A stretch of DNA of 6,132 bases, from assembly GCA_002167605.1 (NCBI GenBank), contig NHCT01000010.1, positions 6,360-12,491 on the forward strand. The letters are read 5' to 3'. Origin of the DNA: Verrucomicrobia bacterium TMED40 (GTDB lineage Bacteria; Verrucomicrobiota; Verrucomicrobiia; Opitutales; Seribacteraceae). The position numbers and the translations under genes are program-made. Below, piece by piece: positions 1-4,287 of the stretch. How positions within the stretch are numbered: position 1 is the first letter of the stretch; each line of letters opens with the position of its first letter. The notes beneath the pieces were generated by a model. It saw only the letters and a program-made list of their open reading frames with translations, did no database searches and was not told the DNA's origin.

Positions 1-45
1 GAATGCATGGATCTTGCCACCGATTGGTTGAGCAAGAATATGTGA
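1..45 (+). CDS. Possible C-terminal tail of a convergent gene (partial)
   Basis: Frame 1 of the plus strand is open from the left edge and ends at a TGA at 43-45, giving the residues ECMDLATDWLSKNM. The composition looks protein-like, and the stop lies 7 nt from the stop codon of the minus-strand sulfatase, as expected for two convergent genes packed tail to tail. Fourteen codons are too few to name a family or to exclude chance. The alternative is plain intergenic DNA, or the leader of a further minus-strand gene, since an ATG reads leftwards from position 8. Confidence 0.3.
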   Translation, partial: ECMDLATDWLSKNM

Positions 46-52
46 ATCCGCC

Positions 53-1399
53 TTACTTTCCGCTTGGCTTTTGCCAGGGCATGTCGCCCGATTTTTGCAG
101 GTGAAGCATGAGTTTCCCAATTAGCTTGCGAGCCATCGGATGAGTGGATGGAAGCGGGTTTTGCTCGGCGGGGTCCTTGCTTAGGTTAACCAGTTGCATC
201 GGCTCGAAGGGATGATTCTGAAGGAGTTTCCAGTCTCCCTCCCGTATCGCGTAGTAGGCCCGTCCCTGATAGCGGAAGTTTCCCTCGCGACGGACCCAAA
301 TAAAGGTGCGCTCAGGGTCTCCCTTTTTTCCCTGGAGCCAGATCGGAACCAGGCTTTTTCCCTCGATTTCGTTTTCCACGGGAACCCCGGCGATTTCCGC
401 GAAGGTGGGCAGCAGATCCATGGTGATGCCCAGTTCGTCGCTTTGTCCGACGGGAATGGTTCCCCGCCAGACCGCGCAAGTGGGTACGCGGATGCCTCCC
501 TCCCAATGCTCCTGCTTTCCGCCTCGCCAGGGTTCGTTGGTGGCGGCATGGGGTACGGACCCTCCGTTGTCCGAGGAAAAGGTGATCAGGGTATCCCGGG
601 CGATACCGAGTTCCTCGACCGCATCCAGAACCTTACCGATCTCATGATCCATGTGTTCGACAAATGCCACATTGGTGGCCCGCTTGAGATCGAGCTGTGG
701 TTCCCTTTTTTGTACTTTCTTTAACCAGTCTTCGGGGGGCTGAATGGGGAAGTGCGGTGCATTGTAGGCAAGATATAGGAAAAAGGGCTTGGTTTTGTCC
801 TTAGCCTGCTTTCTCATGTATTCGATGGCCCATCGGCTGAAGACCTCCGTCGCGTGACCTTTGGGAGTGATCGTTTTCTTGTTAAGGCGCATCCAGTTCA
901 CCCCCCCGCGCAGATGAGTCCAGTAGTCGTCCATCATGTCTCCGAGGAAGCCATGAAAGAAAGTGAAGCCCCGGTCGTTGGGTAGATTGGGTTCCTCATA
1001 GCCCAAGTGCCACTTGCCTACCATGCCCGTGTGGTATCCCGCTTGGTTCATCAGTTCGGGTAGGGTGGGACCAGTAGGGTTGAAATACCCCCAATTGCTT
1101 TCCGGTTTTTGACGAATCACTCCGGGGGCACCTACCAGATCAGGATAGCGACCGGTCATCAGCGAAGCCCGGGTGGGGGTACAGACCGTGCAATTCGCGT
1201 AGAACTGGTTGAGGCGCAAACCCGAGTTCATCAAGTTGTCAATCGCGGGGGTACGGATGTCCTTGCCTCCGAAGGAGGAGAGATCGCTGTAGCCCAAGTC
1301 ATCGACGAGGATGCAGAGGATGTTGGGTTTCTTGCCCGAAAGCGGGCCGGACAGGCAAAATCCCAAGGCTAAAAGGAAAGGAGTGAGCATCGATCTCAT
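53..1399 (-). CDS. Secreted type I (formylglycine-dependent) sulfatase
   Basis: This 448-residue protein is a full-length arylsulfatase-like member of the alkaline phosphatase superfamily; the family is usually about 450-550 residues. Residues 1-22 form a Sec-type signal peptide (basic Arg2, hydrophobic core from about Leu5 to Leu20), so the enzyme should act in the periplasm or outside the cell. Mature sequence begins near KKPNILCILVDDLGYSD, where Asp33 and Asp34 are expected metal ligands. The sulfatase signature CTPTRASLMTG starts at Cys73, the residue converted to formylglycine. Further active-site elements are Lys129 and His131 (GKWHLG), His216 (APHFP), Asp277-Asn278 (SSDNGG) and Lys295 (RGGK). 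The C-terminal small domain (about 320-448) contains the family-typical GDWKLL stretch. The ATG at 1399 is preferred over the ATG at 1390 because an AAGGT lies 6 nt upstream and the longer form keeps the basic n-region. It is the last gene of the minus-strand series. The substrate cannot be read from the sequence; sulfated polysaccharide is likely from context. A formylglycine-generating enzyme must be encoded elsewhere. Confidence 0.95.
   Translation of the reverse strand: MRSMLTPFLLALGFCLSGPLSGKKPNILCILVDDLGYSDLSSFGGKDIRTPAIDNLMNSGLRLNQFYANCTVCTPTRASLMTGRYPDLVGAPGVIRQKPESNWGYFNPTGPTLPELMNQAGYHTGMVGKWHLGYEEPNLPNDRGFTFFHGFLGDMMDDYWTHLRGGVNWMRLNKKTITPKGHATEVFSRWAIEYMRKQAKDKTKPFFLYLAYNAPHFPIQPPEDWLKKVQKREPQLDLKRATNVAFVEHMDHEIGKVLDAVEELGIARDTLITFSSDNGGSVPHAATNEPWRGGKQEHWEGGIRVPTCAVWRGTIPVGQSDELGITMDLLPTFAEIAGVPVENEIEGKSLVPIWLQGKKGDPERTFIWVRREGNFRYQGRAYYAIREGDWKLLQNHPFEPMQLVNLSKDPAEQNPLPSTHPMARKLIGKLMLHLQKSGDMPWQKPSGK
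1169..1183 (-). other. Sulfatase catalytic motif codons (C-T-P-T-R)
   Basis: These five codons read Cys73-Thr-Pro-Thr-Arg77 of the sulfatase. In the family the consensus is C/S-x-P-S/T/x-R, followed four residues later by T-G, and that T-G is present here. The nucleophile is cysteine, not serine, so maturation by the aerobic formylglycine-generating enzyme or by a radical-SAM maturase is possible. Threonine in the fourth position is an accepted variant of the commoner serine or alanine. Confidence 0.9.
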
Positions 1400-1405
1400 G
1401 GATTT

Positions 1406-1410
1406 ACCTT
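1406..1410 (-). promoter_or_regulatory. Probable ribosome binding site of the sulfatase
   Basis: On the minus strand AAGGT is followed by 6 nt and then the ATG at 1399. It is a short Shine-Dalgarno match, but it is well spaced and is the only such match found upstream of the three starts in this window. It supports the ATG at 1399 over the in-frame ATG nine bases downstream. Confidence 0.5.
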
Positions 1411-1426
1411 ATGCCTGTTTTGAGTT

Positions 1427-1459
1427 GTCACCGCAAGCGTGACCGATCCATCTATGGAT
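1427..1459 (-). other. Two adjacent short inverted repeats in the DUF1501-sulfatase gap
   Basis: The 67-nt gap (1400-1466) holds two small potential hairpins. One is ATCCAT (1446-1451) paired with ATGGAT (1454-1459); with a realistic loop this is a 5-bp stem and a 4-nt loop. The other is GTCAC (1427-1431) paired with GTGAC (1439-1443) around a 7-nt loop. Read in the direction of transcription they come just after the DUF1501 stop and before the sulfatase ribosome binding site. No T-run follows either stem, so this is not an intrinsic terminator. A role in stabilising or processing the mRNA is possible, but both stems are short enough to be chance. Confidence 0.3.
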
Positions 1460-1466
1460 AATCTTT

Positions 1467-2897
1467 TTAAGCGAAGATTTCGTTGACCGCTTTCCCGATT
1501 CCGTCCTTGGTCGCATAGAACGGACGCTTCTCCACCTCATAGGCAGTTTTCGGATTGATCCCCATCGCGGTGAAGAGCGTGGCATGCAGATCCTCGATAG
1601 AAACCGGGTTTTCCACCGCCATCAGGGGTCGTTCGTCCGCGGTCTTTCCATAGACGAATCCTGGCTTCACACCGCCTCCCCACATCATAACACTAGTCCC
1701 TCCGGTAAAGTGCCGGTGCAAGCCGTAATGCTTCATTTCCTGCAGTTTATCGGTTCGTGCCCTGGACTGATCCCTCGCAGTCGATCCAGGTACTCCCTCG
1801 ATCATCATGTCCCGGCTGAATTCACTGGCCAGGACCACGAGGGTCCGGTCGAGCAGTCCGCGTTCTTCCAAATCAAGGATCAACTGGGCGATGGGTTGAT
1901 CAATTTCTTTCTTCATGCGGGCAGAGGTCGTGTGTCCGTTCTCATGGTGATCCCAATGAAGGAAGGGAACGTACTCGGTGGTCACTTCGATAAAGCGTGA
2001 ACCCTCCTCCGCCAGTCGTCGGGCAAGCAGGCATCCTCTCCCAAATCGGGTATCTCCGTATTTGTCGTAGGAGTCTTTGGGCTCCAGGGTTAGATCAAAG
2101 GCTTGCTTCTCCTTTGACTGAAGCAAGCGGTGAGCGGATTCCATGGAACGGAGCATCGATTCGCGCTGAAAGTCGCTCATCTGCTCACGGTTCGGGTTTT
2201 GATCAAGCAAGTTCTTGAAGTGCTTGTAACGGTTGGAAAAGCGGCCCGGTTCCATTCCTTTCGGCGGTTGCACTGATTGCACCGCTTGTTCGGGGTAGGG
2301 CAGGTTCATCGGTCCGTACTCCGATCCGAAGAAGCCGGCGGTGGTGAAGGCTTTGAGCTCCTCCTTTTCTCCCACACCCTCGAGCCGTTGCCCAACATTG
2401 ATGAAGGGAGGGATGACCTCGTTCTTGGGACCTAGCACTTTGGCCATCCATGCACCGATGTGAGGGGCGGCCACGGTCAGGGGAGGAACATACCCGGTGT
2501 GCCAGTGGTACTGGTGGCGGGAATGAAGGATCGAGCCCAAGTCCGGTTGCACGGCCGAACGGATGAGAGTACCCCGGTCCATGACTTGGGCGATGTTTTC
2601 CAAGCCTTCGGTAATTTGTAAGCCGTCCACATTCGTATCAATCGCAGGAAAGGTACTGAGAATCTTTTCCACCTCCAGTCCCTTTTCGAAGGGCAGGTAT
2701 CTCTTCGGATCGAAGGTATCGGGCGCGGCCATACCTCCAGCCATCCAGATCAGGATGCAGGAGTCGGCCCGGGCCTCGGGATGCGAAACCCCTTCTTCTC
2801 CGCAGAGTCTCGTACCTGAGGAGCCAAGGGCGGCGGTGGAGGCAAGCCCGAGTTGCTTGATGAAATCGCGTCGTTGAATGAATTCGGGAGGATACAT
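1467..2897 (-). CDS. DUF1501 family protein with Tat signal peptide
   Basis: The 476-residue product has the usual length and layout of DUF1501 proteins, which share the alkaline phosphatase/sulfatase fold and are abundant in planctomycetes and verrucomicrobia; their reaction is not established. The N-terminus carries a twin-arginine motif (RRDFIK, Arg9-Arg10) followed by a hydrophobic stretch (about 16-31), indicating export by the Tat system, usually of folded or cofactor-loaded proteins. Family landmarks in order are ILIWMAGGMAAPDTFDPK (about 48-65, Asp60 in the predicted metal region), HQYHWHTGY (128-136), FGRGCLLARRLAEEGSRF (285-302), WDHHENGH (315-322), ASEFSR (357-362), GGGVKPGFVYG (407-417) and SIEDLHATLFTAMGI (433-447). 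The segment 363-397 is unusual: the common GRDH-type motif is replaced by a stretch ending HYGLHRHF. The ATG at 2897 puts the Tat motif at the normal distance. No clear ribosome binding site precedes it. It probably works with the upstream PSCyt2/PSD1 protein, with which this family is usually paired. Confidence 0.93.
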   Translation of the reverse strand: MYPPEFIQRRDFIKQLGLASTAALGSSGTRLCGEEGVSHPEARADSCILIWMAGGMAAPDTFDPKRYLPFEKGLEVEKILSTFPAIDTNVDGLQITEGLENIAQVMDRGTLIRSAVQPDLGSILHSRHQYHWHTGYVPPLTVAAPHIGAWMAKVLGPKNEVIPPFINVGQRLEGVGEKEELKAFTTAGFFGSEYGPMNLPYPEQAVQSVQPPKGMEPGRFSNRYKHFKNLLDQNPNREQMSDFQRESMLRSMESAHRLLQSKEKQAFDLTLEPKDSYDKYGDTRFGRGCLLARRLAEEGSRFIEVTTEYVPFLHWDHHENGHTTSARMKKEIDQPIAQLILDLEERGLLDRTLVVLASEFSRDMMIEGVPGSTARDQSRARTDKLQEMKHYGLHRHFTGGTSVMMWGGGVKPGFVYGKTADERPLMAVENPVSIEDLHATLFTAMGINPKTAYEVEKRPFYATKDGIGKAVNEIFA

Positions 2898-2898
2898 G

Positions 2899-2918
2899 AG
2901 ATATTACTATTTATATCT
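2899..2918 (-). other. AT-rich gap with 6-bp inverted repeat before DUF1501
   Basis: The 41-nt gap between the PHP gene and DUF1501 (2898-2938) is much richer in A+T than the surrounding coding DNA. It contains AGATAT (2899-2904) and ATATCT (2913-2918) as a perfect inverted repeat with an 8-nt spacer, ending one base before the ATG. No Shine-Dalgarno sequence is visible, so the repeat covers the region where the ribosome must bind. A TAATAT lies within it and could be a weak -10 element of an internal promoter, with a poor -35 match (TTCAAG) 16 nt upstream. Either role is speculative. A low-structure leader that helps translation without Shine-Dalgarno pairing is the simplest explanation. Confidence 0.3.
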
Positions 2919-2938
2919 GAGTCTTGAAGAAATGGAAA

Positions 2939-4285
2939 TCACTTTTCCCCGCGGAGGCTCTTCTCCCAGCCAACCGGTTGAGTCCATGCCATGCACGGGA
3001 TTGGCCCAGCGTCAATCAAAGGAAGATTCGGAGCATCGCAGGAAACAACCGCCCGTACGAAAAGTTCGCTTCCATTCAAACGGTAGGACGCTTTCGTTCC
3101 ATCGACCGTTTTCAGCACTCCTCCCAAACGTTCGTCCGCATAGATTCCGGACATGGGTCGCATGACGCGCTTCCAGTCGCGAAAGGGTTTGGGCATGGTA
3201 TGATCGAGTGAAATGTCGATGGGAGAACCGATGAAACGGATTTGGTAATTCCGGTCGGGTTGCGGATCGACCTCCAGGGAAAGTTCTCTTTTTTCCTCGT
3301 CGTATTCCAATCTTCTGAGGGTAATCCCGGTTGAGGAATAGAAGTCTCCCTGGCGCATCGCCGAGGTAATGGAGTCCTTATCCAGGGAATCGCTTCTCAC
3401 CATGACCCAGGCCAGGCCGGGGGCGTTTTTGAGTTCCTTGTCCGAATGGTAATGCTCCTCAGGTGTGTGGTAGTTGTGGGTGTCATCGGTGGCGCATCCG
3501 AAAATAGGAGGAAGTTTGTGCTTTTTGATTCGGAGGGTGTTTGCGATGTCCCAAATCCGTTCGACGCTTGGGACATGTTCGTCTCCGAGGCTTTTGCATC
3601 CCGTACTCGCATTGAAAATCTCCACGCCATCGATGTCCGGGGCGGCGGCCATGATCTCTGCGGTGACCGCATAATGGAAGTTGGGGTGATTGAGGTGCCA
3701 AAAGACCTCTTCTCTTTTTCCAACTGTATGGGAGTGGAGCAAATCAGCCTGGTGTTCGAGCATTTCATGGACCGAGCCTTTCGCTTGCGGGACGAAGAGC
3801 CGTTCGATGTTGATGGCATTGCTGTGAACCGGAAATTCCCTCTTCTTTTCGATCCTTCCCGCCGAGGCGGTCAGTTCGAAGCCTTCGATCATGATGAATG
3901 AGCCGGGTTCTTCGAATTGCCTCCGGATTTCCTCGAGAGTCTTAAGGCGGACCTGGGTTTTGCCGTCTCTTGTCCTGATCTCCAGTCCGTTCTTTCCCCA
4001 TCTTTCGCGATGTTTGGAAACCACCTTGTTTTCGCGTTCGTGTTTGCTTACGTCCTTCCATCTCGCTCCGCGCTGCAAGACATTATGATCGGAAAGCACC
4101 AGGAAATCATAACCTTTACTCTTATACCAATCGGCGGCAGTTTCGGGAAAATCGTTCCCATCCGACCAGAGCGTATGGGTGTGGGTATTTCCCTTGAACC
4201 ATCTTTCGGAGGAATTTGCAGCCGTCTGTTTCAGGGCACAAACCAGCAGAACGAGAAAAAGGGGCAGGGCATGTCGGAGGTTCAC
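2939..4285 (-). CDS. Exported PHP-domain metallohydrolase, CehA/McbA-like
   Basis: This 448-residue protein, counted from the GTG start at 4285, has a PHP (polymerase and histidinol phosphatase) fold of the CehA/McbA type, a group that includes the carbaryl hydrolase CehA. Residues 1-24 form a Sec signal peptide (MNLRH followed by a leucine/valine-rich core). PHP metal-site motifs follow in order: NTHTHTLWSDG (His35, His37, Asp42), LSDHN (Asp66-His67), MIEGFE (Glu134 and/or Glu137), VHSNAINI (His154), LNHPNFH (His200) and CATDDTHNYH (Asp268, His270). The GDFYSSTGI motif near 315 and the beta-rich C-terminal part ending in AWTQPVGW are also typical. The expected activity is metal-dependent hydrolysis of an ester or phosphoester; the substrate is unknown. 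GTG at 4285 is chosen over an in-frame TTG at 4330, because the TTG would overlap the upstream gene by 43 nt and bury the signal peptide behind 15 extra residues. The GTG lies 2 nt after the upstream stop, implying translational coupling. A cysteine follows the hydrophobic core, but the residue before it is valine, so a lipoprotein is unlikely. Confidence 0.88.
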   Translation of the reverse strand: MNLRHALPLFLVLLVCALKQTAANSSERWFKGNTHTHTLWSDGNDFPETAADWYKSKGYDFLVLSDHNVLQRGARWKDVSKHERENKVVSKHRERWGKNGLEIRTRDGKTQVRLKTLEEIRRQFEEPGSFIMIEGFELTASAGRIEKKREFPVHSNAINIERLFVPQAKGSVHEMLEHQADLLHSHTVGKREEVFWHLNHPNFHYAVTAEIMAAAPDIDGVEIFNASTGCKSLGDEHVPSVERIWDIANTLRIKKHKLPPIFGCATDDTHNYHTPEEHYHSDKELKNAPGLAWVMVRSDSLDKDSITSAMRQGDFYSSTGITLRRLEYDEEKRELSLEVDPQPDRNYQIRFIGSPIDISLDHTMPKPFRDWKRVMRPMSGIYADERLGGVLKTVDGTKASYRLNGSELFVRAVVSCDAPNLPLIDAGPIPCMAWTQPVGWEKSLRGEK

Positions 4286-4287
4286 GC

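Noticed and set aside
194..724. Plus-strand open frame of 176 codons
   Set aside because: It lies wholly antisense to the sulfatase, whose motifs are complete. The translation has no recognisable domain and fits a shadow of a moderately GC-rich gene.
1400..1440. Internal promoter before the sulfatase (TTGCGG, 17 nt, CATAAG on the minus strand)
   Set aside because: The hexamers match the consensus poorly and the -10 would lie about 9 nt from the ATG, leaving no room for the ribosome binding site in the transcript.
3446..3901. Plus-strand open frame of 151 codons with a hydrophobic start
   Set aside because: It is antisense to the PHP gene, across the region encoding conserved metal-site motifs. 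The hydrophobic start is a complement effect and no family is recognisable.
4244..4258. Lipobox in the PHP protein signal peptide (LLVC)
   Set aside because: The residue before the cysteine is valine, not Gly, Ala or Ser, and Sec-type cleavage after the later TAA is a better fit.
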